Translations under genes and position numbers: made by a program
Shown: piece after piece, positions 32,598-43,506 of the stretch
Layout of the letters: every line of letters starts with the position of its first letter
Position numbering within the stretch: position 1 is the first letter of the stretch
Assembly: GCA_031771865.1 (NCBI GenBank)
Contig: JASISA010000040.1
Span: 1,302,001-1,366,000 of the forward strand
Length of the DNA: 64,000 nucleotides
DNA from: Nothophaeocryptopus gaeumannii
Taxonomy: Eukaryota; Ascomycota; Dothideomycetes; Mycosphaerellales; Mycosphaerellaceae
Direction of reading: 5' to 3'
The notes under the pieces: model-generated
What the model saw: only the letters and a program-made list of their open reading frames with translations
Databases searched by the model: none
What the model was told of the DNA's origin: nothing

Positions 32598-35500
32598 ATG
32601 AACACACAACCGACACTAAGTATACTGCAGGCAAACGTACGGAAATCACAGGCTACCCACCGGCAGCTACTCGATGACAGCCAGAAAGACATTCTCGCTA
32701 TCTAGGAGCCATACACTAACTTAAGCAATGGAAGAACAGTCACACATCCGAAGTACTATACTGTTGCAGGGGAAGACAAAGACAGGAGAGTCGTATTCTA
32801 CGTCCATAAGAAGTACAGCCTATCCGAATAGTCGCACCGGATTATGAGTAATCAGAATATCCTAATCTTACTACAAACGACAATAGGAACTGTACACCTC
32901 CATAACATCTATAACTGGGATGCGAGGCTTACAGTGGAGGAGCTTTTAGAAGGTATTGAGGAACCGGGAGAACACGTTCTAGTTGGAGACTTCAATCTCA
33001 CTACCGTTGGTGGGGAGGACCGTTAGTACCACAGGAGGATCTTAGAGCAAGAGAGCTACGAGAGGCGTGTCGAGACACGCTATACCTAGCGACACCCCTA
33101 GGCCTTGCTACCTGGAGAAAGACACCACAGTCCCAAACTGGGACGACGATAGACCTTACTCTTGCAACAGAGGAGATATCAAAGAGGATAACAGCATGTC
33201 AGCCAGGCAAGGAAGACATTGACTCTGATCATATCAGCATAGAGACAACTATTAATATAGGGATACAGGAGGAGACGAGAACAAGATGGATGTGGAAGGA
33301 CACTAACTGGGAGGAGTTCAGAGACACGCTCCAAAAGCTCCTACCTACAGCCGAAGGGATGACAACAAAGGAGGATATAGATAGCACCGTGAGTGATCTC
33401 AGCAATGCTCTACAGGAGACAAGGGACCTTGTTGTCCGGCGTAAAACATATCGGCCGCCAGATCCAAGGAGTGTGCCGGTGGTACTACATGCGATTCAGG
33501 AGGCTCGGCAGGCAAGACGGCATGCACAATGGACAGGAGCGAGGAGCACTGGAAGGAGTGGAGGGCACGAAACCAGGAGAAAAAGAGAACTATCCAGACA
33601 GAGAAAAGGAAACAGTGGAGGACCGCGGTTCACAAAACCGCTAGCGAGCCACAGGGAATGTGGAAGCTGGCTAAGTGGGCAAAGAACAGCGATAGCCCTA
33701 TTCGACCTCCCCAGATGCCTACACTAACACACAATAACGATCAGTTCGACGGACAGTGCGAAAACAGAGATCCTACGGACAGCCCTTTTCCCAATGCCAG
33801 AGCCCGCAGACACATCAGACATCGAGAGCACCACATACCCAGAACCTGTCAATATAGCATGCGAAATTACAGAAGAGGAGGTACGAAAAGTAGTCCAAAG
33901 ACTGCCGAACGACAAGGCTCCCGGCCTCGACGAGATACCAAACAGATGCATTAAGAAGTGCCTAGCTCAGCTACTCCCTATCCTCCAACGCATCTTCCAA
34001 CAGTGTGTTTCAATTGGCTACCACCCAGCCCAGTTTCGGAAAGCTAGGACGATTATGCTACAGAAGGCGGGTAAAGACTCATCTACTCCAAAGGGATGGA
34101 GGCCTATTGCCCTTCTATCGTGCATTGGCAAGATACTAGAAAGCAATAGTTGCACGGAAAATAGGACAGGCTGTACGGGAACATAAGTTGCTTCCTCAAA
34201 ACCAAATGGCGCAAGCGGGTAGATCGACCGGAGACGCACTACGGTACATCCTTCAAAGCGTTCAGACTGCGTGGAAGAAAGGCAAGGTGGCCTCGGTGTT
34301 ATCACTTGACATAACAGGAGCGTTTGACAAAGTCAATCACGAACGGTTAATCCACAACCTACGGTGCAGGAGGATTCCATACTGGATTACAGCTTTGTAG
34401 CGTCATTCCTGAAGGACAGAGAGACAACAATCGCTATCCCCGGATACGAGTCACCGGCAGCACGAGTGGCATGCGGAATCCCACAAGGAAGCACCATCTC
34501 ACCTATCCTGTTCCTCTTCTTTACAGCCTCCCTCCTAGAAGGAATGGAATACACCGAAGCAGTTGGGCTTGCAGATGATACATACCTCATTGCAGTGTCA
34601 AATTCGACAAGAGGTACATGCGAGGCACTAGAAAAGGACCACAACAGCTGTCTACAATGGGCCTCAAGACATGGAGCTAAGTTCGCCCCTCAGAAATACA
34701 AAGTCATGCACTTTACAAGGGGCACAAGGAGCACATCCGAATCCCAGAGAACACCCAACATCCCGTCGCTCCAGAGTGGCCTAGAGGACACAATGAGGGT
34801 CCTAGGAGTAATCGTTGATAAGAGACTCAAGTGGCACGCACAGATAGAGAATATCCTTACAAAAGCAAAACGGCTAGAAGCTGCTGCACTACGACGGATT
34901 ACTGCTGCTACGTGGGGCGCCACGGTAGAGACAGCCCGTAAGCTATATATCTCAATGATCAGGCCAGCAGTAATGCACGGGAGCGAGGTATGGATGGCAG
35001 GAAAGGAGACTGGAATCTCAAAAATGCTCCAACAAAAGCTACGGGTAATGCAGAATAGATTCGTACGGATAATCCTTGGGGCCTACCGAGCTACACCAAC
35101 GCGACTGTTACACAAAGAACTCCAGATCGAAGACATTACCGAGTATGGGAAGAGAACTGCTATAGCTGCAATGGCTGCGCAGAGGCAGAGGCCGGATATA
35201 CACCAGGCCATGCAAGAGCTGAAGGGGCGGATCCTACTAAAGTGCGGACAACTTGGGGCATATAGCAGACGCCTGAGAAAACCATACAGCTCGCCACTAG
35301 AGCAGACAGACGAGCAGGCTACTATCCTACGGTCCCAGCTCTCTCACATAGACAGAGCAGATCCAAGAAGACTCGGAAAGCAACATGGACTATCCTCCAG
35401 GGCCAGTATGAGCGGGACGAGTCACAGAAGTGGGACAATGCTAGGCGCGAAGGAATCCTCCCACTCGCGTTCAGGACTCCATGGAACACCAATACCCGGG

Positions 35501-35784
35501 AGCTTTATCGAGGGCTTAGCAAAGCCCAGGCCGCGATAGTGTTCCAGATACGGTCAGAGACAATTGGCCTTCCTCACTTCCTCCACAAGGTTGGGGTGCC
35601 CGACACTAGCCCCTACTGCGAATGTGGAGATAGAGGGACAGCTCGACACTACCTTGCCTACTGTACAAACATGCGAGAGAGTAGAAGGGAACTCATCTTA
35701 GCCACTAGATGCCAGGACGCGAGAAGATGGCTTACTGAGTTTCCTAGACAAACCGCAGCGTGGGCAATAAGGCATCTCCCATAG
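32598..35784 (+). pseudogene. LINE ORF2 (endonuclease + reverse transcriptase), frameshifted
   Basis: Begins MNTQPTLSILQANVRKS, the usual start of an AP endonuclease domain; GDFNL near 32985 is the catalytic block. Stops: TAG at 32703 (expected Gln before EPY) and TAG at 32829 (expected Trp). A lost base near 32999, an extra A at 34140-34142 and a lost T at 34394-34396 shift the frame, and another shift lies near 35350. Reverse transcriptase motifs are clear: NDKAPGLDEIPN, SLDITGAFDKVNH (motif A), CGIPQGSTISPILF (B) and GLADDTYLI (C, with the two Asp). A Cys/His cluster (CECGDRGTARHYLAYC) closes the protein. Inactive as read unless the indels are assembly errors. Confidence 0.88.
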
Positions 35785-36063
35785 GACAATTCGAGTGGAC
35801 CCTCAAACATCTCCCAGAGCAGGCCGGAGATCTCGAACCCAAGTAAGGAGGATGATGTTGACTCTGGCGTGTCAGCCAGCTGCCTACGGGCAAACATATT
35901 GGTTCTATAGTACCTAAGATGCAGTAGGGTGTAAGGCATAACAGAGAAGGGAGGAAGTTTTACGCTGTAGGCACTTTCTACAGGGTTTTCTTTTACAACA
36001 TGTAGATATGCTAGAAGGGGCACGGCCTGTAGCTAGCTCGAATACATTTATTATTATTATTAT

Positions 36064-36079
36064 TAAGTAGTATTACGTA
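36064..36079 (+). repeat. LINE target-site duplication, right copy
   Basis: TAAGTAGTATTACGTA follows the (TTA)n tail and is identical to 30861-30876. Confidence 0.9.
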
Positions 36080-36170
36080 TATAAAAGAAACCCGTTCCTA
36101 GTCGCGTATTAAGAGGTCGGGTATTAGAGATTAGCGCGTAGCTATAGGCCTTCTTCGGCTTAGCGTCGAG
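36080..36170. repeat. Unidentified RIP-mutated repeat, right part
   Basis: Continues the low-CA/TG DNA interrupted by the LINE. Ordinary composition returns at about 36170. Confidence 0.55.
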
Positions 36171-36898
36171 CTAATGAAATACTCTACATAAAGCGGATAG
36201 AGCTCCGAGATCTGGGGATATAACGTTATGATATCATCGCTAGCACTTTATTCACTCAATCAACCCAACCCTAATAACACCTTTAGGAACAACATTCTCA
36301 TTAACAACAAGGTCAATTCACATATTATGGACACCGGTCATTCACTCACATGTCCGGACGGACGCTAGCATTAATATGGCCGGCCGGCAGATGTCCTATT
36401 GGGTGTCCGTCCGGCCGGACAACGTCCGGACGGCATGGCCACGAAAATTAACCTGTCCATTGACCTTCTTGACAGCGGCCAGAAGGCACCGTTCGGGCGG
36501 CGGTGAATGAGACATGGTCGCAGGCCGGCGCCAACACGAGGTCTGTGGTGCGTTGCAGCGAGGTGATTCGAGTCGATAGAAAGAACGATTGTTTGTTTGA
36601 AAAAATGTTCAAAGTGAAATGCACACGGCACGAAAAGTGGCCGTCATATGCAAACGCTTCCCGAACCTTAATCTTCGGGTAGCTGCGTCAACGCTATCGC
36701 AATTGAAATAAGCAGCCGAAGGAAAATGAAGTTCAAACGAGGCAACGTACGCGTATTTAAGCAAGGTCCATATTCAAAGTCTGCCACGAGGCTTTCATGC
36801 GGGTATCTATGGAACTCGATCTAAGCGAGCGCTGCTCTGCGTGCGGCTCCAGCGAAGAGCGAAGAGTGAAGAGGAAGCTTTGATTCGGATCCGGCCGT
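36171..36898. other. Intergenic, downstream of HTS1
   Basis: No gene recognised. Holds a cluster of CCGG-rich palindromes at 36352-36431, annotated separately. Confidence 0.55.
36352..36431. repeat. Cluster of CCGG-rich palindromes
   Basis: GTCCGGAC occurs at 36352-36359 and 36424-36431, GCCGGCCGGC at 36379-36388 and the perfect 12-base palindrome GTCCGGCCGGAC at 36409-36420. The units can pair with themselves and with each other. Confidence 0.8.
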
Positions 36899-38662
36899 CT
36901 AGCTCGTCTTTGGAGATTGAGCAGCGGCATCGTTCAGACTGAGGCCGTTCGTCCCGTTGGCCAGAGCCGTGGAATTGCCCTGCTTTGCTATCCGGCTCTT
37001 AACCTCGTCTACTAGAAAAGCCATCTCAATGAGAACACCATCTTTCTCAGGGTGGCCTTCGGGCAAGCCCATCTCCTTGATCTTGCACTTGCCCGCAGCA
37101 AGCTCATCGTCGCCCAGAATGATCGCGAACGGCACGCCATTGACTTCCGCAGCCTTGAATTGCTGAGGAAGCTTGGGCTTGACTTTCCAGCTGAACTCCG
37201 CCCTGATTCCTGCGTCCCATAACCGCTTTGCAACCTCCATGCGCTGTTGGAGAAGGCCGTCGAAGCCCTTGCCGCCGAATGCCATGACATATACGTCGAC
37301 TTCGTTGGTTCGGATGGGTGCTGCGGAGCTGTCGTTCGCTAATCGCTGCTTGGTGATGCTGAAAATGCGCTCTACGCCGAAGGAAATACCCACACAAGGG
37401 ATCTGTTGCTTCCCACTGAACATGGCAACGAGGTTGTCGTAACGTCCACCGGCAGCGACTGAGCCGACACCGACCGATGGGTCATTGGATCGATCCTCAT
37501 CCCCATCGGCTGTCTTCTTGGGCCTCGAGGCTTTCTTAGCTTCTTGCTGAATTGAGTGGCCTTCTTGAGTCTGTGGTGCAGAGCCCTCCGTGACGACCTC
37601 GTAGATGACGCCAGTGTAGTAGTCAAGCCCTCGAGCGAGAGACATGTCGAACGAGATCCTGTATAGAATGCCAAACGTCTTTAGGTATGAGAAGAGCAGA
37701 CCCATGTCCGTCAGGCCTTCTGATGCGGACTTGTTGCTCGATAGCTTCTCATCTTTCTGCAGCTCTGCCAGGAGGTCCTCGCCTCCCTTCTTCACCACGT
37801 ATTCGCCGATCCGGTCTGCAATCTCAGCATCCAGGCCCTTTTCGTCTGTCATTTCTCTCCGCACCTCTTTCCACGGCGACTTGTCCAGCTTGTCCACAGC
37901 AGATGAGATTGTCCGTATCTTGTCATCAGGCACACCGCATACTTGGAAGATGCCATCAAGAATCTTGCGGTGGTTGGTCTTGATCGTATATCGTCCCTGC
38001 CATCCTAGCGCCTCGAAGATCTCGGTGGTGATTCGAATAATTTCGGAGTCGGGAAGCATTGCATCGTAGGCACCGGCGATATCGAAGTCACACTGGTAGA
38101 ACTCACGCATGCGGCCTTTGGTCATTGCAGGCTGATCTCGTCTGTAGACCTTTGCGATGTGGTATCTCTTAATATTCTGCACGCTCGAGTTCATGGCCAG
38201 CCATCTTGCGAAGGGAACTGTGAGGTCGTAGCGGAGTGAACAGAGCTCGCCGCCTTGATCTGCGAGGTCGTAGATAAGTTTGCTGTCCTCGCCATATTTG
38301 CCAGAAAGAATCTCCTTCAACTCAAACACAGGCGTATCGATTGTGACTGCGCCGTGACGCTTGAAGACTTCGGTGATGGTGCCAAAGATCTTGTCGCGGA
38401 TGACCATATCCCTCCCATCCCAGTCCTTGGTGCCCTTGGGGACTTTCAGCTGGAAGCCGCCCTTGCCCTCCTTCTCTTTACCCATCTCGTCGGCGTCAAT
38501 GAACTTTTGGCGGGGAGTCTGGTGGTATTGCCTCGTTTGTGTGAGGATCGTATAGCTGAATTTGCTGGCGAGGAGTTGATGTTCAGAGCGGAATGCGTGG
38601 GAGAAGCGAGTGAGTTGGTACATGCAAGAAGAGAATAAGTGAGTTGTGGGAATTGGAGTCAT
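36899..38662 (-). CDS. HTS1: Histidyl-tRNA synthetase, mitochondrial and cytosolic
   Basis: An intronless class II aminoacyl-tRNA synthetase of 587 residues from the ATG at 38662. It charges tRNA-His. The core begins at PKGTKDW near residue 75. Motif 2 region is YRRDQPAMTKGRMREFYQCDFDI, histidine-specific motifs are LARGLDYYTGVIYEV and AAGGRYDNLV, and the C-terminal anticodon-binding domain starts near DVYVMAFGGKG. The first 60 residues are Arg/Ser/Thr-rich and nearly free of acidic residues, typical of a mitochondrial presequence. A second in-frame ATG (Met60, at 38485, MGKEKEGKGG) sits just before the cytosolic-type N-terminus. As in yeast HTS1, one gene probably supplies both compartments through two starts (inference). 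Confidence 0.95.
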   Translation of the reverse strand: MTPIPTTHLFSSCMYQLTRFSHAFRSEHQLLASKFSYTILTQTRQYHQTPRQKFIDADEMGKEKEGKGGFQLKVPKGTKDWDGRDMVIRDKIFGTITEVFKRHGAVTIDTPVFELKEILSGKYGEDSKLIYDLADQGGELCSLRYDLTVPFARWLAMNSSVQNIKRYHIAKVYRRDQPAMTKGRMREFYQCDFDIAGAYDAMLPDSEIIRITTEIFEALGWQGRYTIKTNHRKILDGIFQVCGVPDDKIRTISSAVDKLDKSPWKEVRREMTDEKGLDAEIADRIGEYVVKKGGEDLLAELQKDEKLSSNKSASEGLTDMGLLFSYLKTFGILYRISFDMSLARGLDYYTGVIYEVVTEGSAPQTQEGHSIQQEAKKASRPKKTADGDEDRSNDPSVGVGSVAAGGRYDNLVAMFSGKQQIPCVGISFGVERIFSITKQRLANDSSAAPIRTNEVDVYVMAFGGKGFDGLLQQRMEVAKRLWDAGIRAEFSWKVKPKLPQQFKAAEVNGVPFAIILGDDELAAGKCKIKEMGLPEGHPEKDGVLIEMAFLVDEVKSRIAKQGNSTALANGTNGLSLNDAAAQSPKTS

Positions 38663-38803
38663 TCGAAAGGCCAAAGAAACATTTCCAATGCAACCAAGTC
38701 ACAGTCGGAGGTCAAGCGGGGCCATCGCCGACTTCCTCTCCAGCCACAGGCAAACTTCAACCGCCAGCTCTGCCTCTTCCTACACCATCGACATCATGTA
38801 GTC
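38663..38803. promoter_or_regulatory. Short bidirectional promoter HTS1/VPS33
   Basis: Only 141 bp separate the two divergent ATGs, so both genes must use overlapping control sequence. No specific element was identified. Confidence 0.55.
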
Positions 38804-41099
38804 ATGGCCGCGCATACGGCCGCGAAGGCCATCAACACTCAAGAAATCTCTGACAAGGCGAGGAGGGAACTGCTGCTTCTCCTGGAGGCCGTAGGTGATC
38901 GTACACTCGCTTTCCCAGACCGCCTGCTCACTCATATGGTACAGGTCCGAGGCAAGAAGAATCTTGTCATCGAGAAGTCCCTCGCAGGCACGATTGGCCT
39001 CATCGTCAAGTTCAGCACATTGCAAGAATATGGCGTTGAGAAGCCCTTCTTCCTCGAAAACCACAATATTGATTCCAGCCAACGGAACATTGTGTTCATG
39101 GTGCGAGGAGAGAGCGCAAAGAAGATTCGCATGGTTGCAGGTATGTCTCGACCCTCCCACTACCGAGCTTTACATTCCCTTCAGTCTTTTTCAAATGGGA
39201 TCTTAAGTAGAATATGCGGACGTATTACTTCCACCCTGTGTATTCAGTCTTGATCCCAAAAGCAACCTAGCCTCAGCATGATCTGTTGCCTCACGTGTGC
39301 TTTCCCATCATGCGCAGAGCCCTCATCGGATGCTTACATACAGTTCATTGCCTCTGTTGGAGGGACTCCAGCTGACGGGATTAGAACAAATCAAACTCCT
39401 TCGAAGCACCAGCCAAATCGAACACGACTTCACTATCATCTGGGTGCCGCGCCGGACTTTGGTGAACAATTTAATACTGGAGGAACATGGCGTCCTGGGT
39501 GAGGCCAATATTGCGGAATGGTCTCTCAACTTTATCCCCCTGGAGCCGGACCTCCTGTCACTAGAACTCGAAGATGCATACAGCAGTCTCGTCTTACGAA
39601 AAGACCCGACCAGCATCTTCGCTTCTGCTAAAGCTTTGATGCTCATGCAAAAGCAATACGGGCTGTTCCCAAGGATCCTTGGGAAAGGTGACAACGCAAA
39701 ACGTCTTACCGACTTGCTGCAGCGCATGCGCAATGAAGAAGACGTGAACGCATCAGCCGACCCGAACAACACCTACCTGACCTCGTTCGGCCTCACCCCA
39801 AGCTCCTTGATCGAGCACTTGATAATCGTAGACCGTGAAGTGGACTTTCCAACGGCGCTTTCAACCCAGCTTACATACGAAGGCCTCTTAGATGAGGTGT
39901 TTGGCATCAGCAACAACAACACCGAAGTCGACTCTTCCATCCTCGGTGGGGCACCTCCGACACAGTCTCAGCAAAACGGATCAACAACCACGCCGACTGC
40001 TGCGACGAAGAGAAAAGTCGTTCTGGACTCCAGCGATAAGCTGTTTCCGGATCTGCGAGACGCCAATTTCGCAACGGTCGGCCCAACGCTCAACCGTACC
40101 GCCCGTCGTTTGGCGTCTGATAACGAAACTATGCACAACAAAGAGCAAACGGTCGCAGATCTCAAGAACGTAGTTGCTAAGCTTCCAGCATACCAGGCAG
40201 AGTCGACCGCCTTGAAGATCCATACCAGCTTAGCTGAAGAGATCATGAAGACGACTCGCAGTGACTCCTTCGGTCGTATGCTGGAGGTACAGCAGAATCT
40301 GCTTGCCGGCACAGATCCAGCCAACCTGCACGAGAACATCGAAGAGCTCATTGCTCGTGATGCGCCTCTCAGTACGGTGCTGAGGCTACTCTGCCTTCAA
40401 AGCTGTCTTGCCAATGGTATACGGCAACGTGAGCTCGACAGCTTCAAGCGCCATATCCTTCAAGCGTATGGGTACCAGCATGCTCTCACCCTCGCAGACC
40501 TTGAGAAGATGAATCTCCTAGTGCCACGTGAGAGCCATCGAGGATATCTCAATCCAATTTCGAACAGCGCTGGCCAATCTGCCACGGACTGGAACACGGT
40601 CCGTAAATCTCTGCATCTCTGGATTGATGAAGTTCAAGAGACCGACCCGAATGATGTTGCGTATGTCTTCAGCGGCTACGCACCTCTCTCCGTCCGCCTC
40701 GTACAATGCATCCTCCAAAAGCCCTACCTCCAACAACTCGTCAACACCGGCCGCGGCGCAACGACCACCAGTTCGACGACCACTACCGGAACCGGCTGGA
40801 AGGGTTTCGAGGATACCTTGTCACGTATCCGTGGCGCCACGGTCGATGTGACCCAAAAGGGAAACGACGCTGATGCCAGCCACGCTCGCAAGACCCTGCG
40901 CGGGAACAGGGAAGGTCCCAAAGTTTCGCTTGTATTTTTTTTGGGTGGTGTCACTTATGCGGAAACAGCGGCTTTAAGATTTGTGAGTGCACAGCTTGAA
41001 AGGAGTAGTGGGAGGAAATTGGTCATTGCCACGACGGGTGTCATTAATGGGAAGAGGGCGGTTGATGTTGCGATTGAGAAGAGGACATTTGCGACCTAG
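38804..41099 (+). CDS. VPS33: Vps33, Sec1/Munc18 subunit of HOPS/CORVET
   Basis: Exon 1 is 38804-39140 and exon 2 is 39385-41099, giving 683 residues. The 244-nt intron starts GTATGT and ends GGATTAG; this acceptor is the one that restores the family sequence (KKIRMVA-EQIKLLRSTSQIEHDF). The start is the ATG of MAAHTAAKAINTQEIS. SM-family landmarks include VRGKKNLVIEKSLAGTIGLI, IIWVPRRTLVNNLILEEHGVLG, HLIIVDREVDFPTALSTQLTYEGL and the late FFLGGVTYAETAALRF. Vps33 is the SNARE-binding core of the class C Vps complexes that tether and fuse membranes at endosomes and vacuole. The intron is four to five times longer than the others in the window, but the flanking frame evidence is strong. Confidence 0.93.
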
Positions 41100-41558
41100 A
41101 CTTGAATGGTGGTGCGAACTGCAGAGTATATCTTAAGACAAGGATGGCTTGTGTGAGAGCTGTCGACAGTAGGGAACGAGAAGAATATGTGAAATGAACA
41201 CCGAGAATGATACAATGTAGACAGTCGTAGCATACCAGTACGTCCCACTCTGCTGATTACCATGCTATTAAGCAATCCGTGATCCTCCTTGTCCCTTTTG
41301 TCCAATTGCAATTACCCAAACGCCGCTCACCCCAAACAAATCCAAAGACACAAGTGGTGCTCGAACGCTATGCGACATTACAATGCTCAACGCTTTCCCC
41401 ATCAAATGAACGAACAGTCAAATATAATCCTCTCCTTCTCTTCAGCCTCTTCCACCACCTTTCCACGCGTACCGTATCACAGGCGTCAGCCATGGCGTCG
41501 GACCCAGTGTATCCTAACCTGCACCCTCCAATCCGCCTCTTGTGCTTGTGTATTTATC
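41100..41558. other. Convergent 3' region
   Basis: Between the ends of VPS33 (+) and the GPI-protein gene (-). Nothing recognised. Confidence 0.6.
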
Positions 41559-42274
41559 TTACAATAGAACCGCGAAGCCTAGAGCCGCAGCTCCCATAAC
41601 GCCCAACGTTCCGAACGTCTGTCCCGCACTCAAGGCCCACACCTTCACAGCTTTGCTTGCTCCACTAGAACTACCACTCCCTCCTCCCGTGCTACTCGCT
41701 CCCGCGAGTCCACTGTAAAGAGTCACCGTGCTCCCCGAAGTATCCGTCGTCACCCTCCCTGCTCCTGCACTCGCCGTCGTACTCGCAGTAGCACTCATCG
41801 TCCGACTCAGAGTCGACGTATTCTGGCGGGTTGGGTTCGACGCTCCGCACGGGTGGTCTTGCCTGCATGCGGCGGCGCAGGTCGTATCGCCGCCGCAGTT
41901 GGATACGCATTGTGTTCCCCATTCGGTGCAGATGAAATAGGGCAGGGTTTGGCTGTATTGGGATACGTTGGGTGAGAGGCCGTTATCGCACACGCAGGAG
42001 TAGGTGAGCGAGTCGGCTTGGCAGTCGTTGGAGGTGGTGGACCCGGAGGCGCCTTGGTCGAGGCAGATCAGAGGGCATTCGGAGATTTGTTGTTCGCACC
42101 AGTAGTCTGGCGGAATGTTAGTATGAAGAGTGTGGGCTTGCGAAGGGGACGAATCGTAGTCTTACTTCGGGTGTCGTTAGAAACCGTGTTTGGGTCGATT
42201 GTGTACTGACTCTGGGCGGAGACGGAGGATGCGAGGAGGGTTGTGGCAATAGCGGTCTTCGTGAAGGACTTCAT
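41559..42274 (-). CDS. Secreted Cys-rich GPI-anchored protein, DUF7707-like
   Basis: Exon 1 is 42166-42274 and exon 2 is 41559-42106, with a GTAAGA...CGCCAG intron of 59 nt, giving 218 residues. The signal peptide MKSFTKTAIATTLLASSVSAQ is followed by a Cys-rich domain: YWCEQQISECPLIC, SYSCVC-type CDNGLSPNVSQY, then FICTEWGTQCVSNCGGDTTCAAACR. This pattern matches the small fungal cell-surface family called DUF7707. A Ser/Thr/Gly-rich stalk and a C-terminal hydrophobic tail (GTLGVMGAAALGFAVLL) with small residues before it indicate GPI attachment. The function of the family is unknown; surface or wall location is inferred from the two signals. Confidence 0.88.
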
Positions 42275-43447
42275 ATTTACGGTGCTGGTCGAAAGCTTTG
42301 CTTTGATTGCGTGCTGAAGAGGATGTTTTTGTATGTACGGTATCTAGTGGTCGACGTAAGCTCGCAGTCCAAGATCACCAGGGTGTTCTTTGAGTTGTCC
42401 AGGTGTCAGAAGGTGGTGCGGAAGGGATGGGGCTTACTCGTTACAGCTTGAAAGGAAAGAGGAGGAACGACTGTGAGTGATGTTGATGCTGATGTCAAGA
42501 AGGAAGCAGAAGTAAGGTAAGCAAGCAACCACAACAACGAGTGAGTGAGATTGCCGACGTTGACCTCAGCGATTGTGCTGTAGCGCCTCTTGATGAGCTT
42601 GGCTGCTTGGGATGTCTCACGACAGGCTCAGGCTCCAAATCACCACGGGGAACGTTTGAACTTATATCTTATATCGGGGGCAACGGGTCACACCACGGCT
42701 GCTCCTACACACTATGGAGGGAGCTTGGGCGCGTTCGCCGGCTATGCGTGTCCGCCACAAAGAGCTCTGTGCAGATACAGAGTGACCTGGCTGGATGTCC
42801 AAGCGTGAGAAGCGGGTGTTTTTGAAGATAGAGCTCCTGACGGGATCCGAGCAAAAGGTTTAAGGTGGTGGCCGGCAAGCGGGCGTGATATATGAAAATA
42901 GCCGCGCAGGGATCCAAAGCTAACTGCTTGCGGACGGTATCTGTAGTCGAACGAGTCAAACCTTCACCGCTGGAAGTAAAAGAGAGTTAGTCATCATGGT
43001 ATAGCTCTTCCCTGTCCATCGTGTTCGCTTTTTTGAACTTGCCCGTAAATATCTTGTCGTGAGCTCTTCGTGATATCGTCTTTGATGGAGTCGTGAACAC
43101 CTAGTAGTTTGTATGGTCAAAGCCAAGACGGCGTTTAGCCCCATGCAGCGGATGTACAGTACTATGCAGTTCGCCTGCCGATCCAGCCTCGCATCTGGAA
43201 TAGGCGTCGTCTGGCTTGCAGGCTGGAACACGTCTACCCGCCCGCCCATTTCCTTCTGCGTCGCCTCACACCTGCATGTCTGCATGTGAAGCATCTATCG
43301 GGACATCGTCACGAGTAGCTGTCTGAACTCTCCCTGCAAGTCATTGGCGCCTTTTGGTATCCTCGGCTGGCCACAGGACGCGCAATCGTCGAACGGGAGG
43401 AAGTCGCTGCGCTTTCCTGAACGCGAAGCTGAAAAGCTTGCCGTGGT
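42275..43447. other. Intergenic, nothing recognised
   Basis: Divergent region between the GPI-protein gene (-) and the PX-domain gene (+). No supported ORF. Confidence 0.55.
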
Positions 43448-43477
43448 GGAACTGGAACTGGAACTGCAACTGGAACT
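43448..43477 (+). repeat. GGAACT hexanucleotide array, 5 units
   Basis: Four exact GGAACT units and one GCAACT variant in tandem, ending 29 bp before the PX-gene ATG, so probably in its 5' leader. Confidence 0.85.
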
Positions 43478-43506
43478 GCCGCATGATTCTGCGCTCCTGC
43501 ATTTGA

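Larger units (their letters stand above)
30877..36063 (+). mobile_element. Full-length Tad-like non-LTR retrotransposon (LINE)
   Basis: A 5.19-kb element bounded by a 16-bp target-site duplication and ending in a (TTA)n tail, so both ends are defined. It encodes a gag-like ORF1 with zinc knuckles and an ORF2 with an AP-type endonuclease followed by reverse transcriptase. No RNase H domain is seen. The order and the C-terminal motif (AAIVFQIRSETIGLPHFLHK...CECGDRGTARHYLAYC) fit the fungal Tad clade. CA/TG content is ordinary, unlike the flanks, so it arrived after RIP of the surrounding DNA or escaped it. The reading frames are broken by several one-base indels and at least two TAG codons. Confidence 0.92.

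Noticed and set aside
33024..33026. A third nonsense codon in LINE ORF2
   Set aside because: The frame that is correct at this place reads through it; the TAG lies in the frame used only before the one-base loss near 32999.
25970..36240. AT-rich island as centromere or subtelomere
   Set aside because: The content is explained by RIPed LINE copies and one more repeat over about 10 kb with ordinary genes on both sides; no telomeric or satellite repeats were seen.
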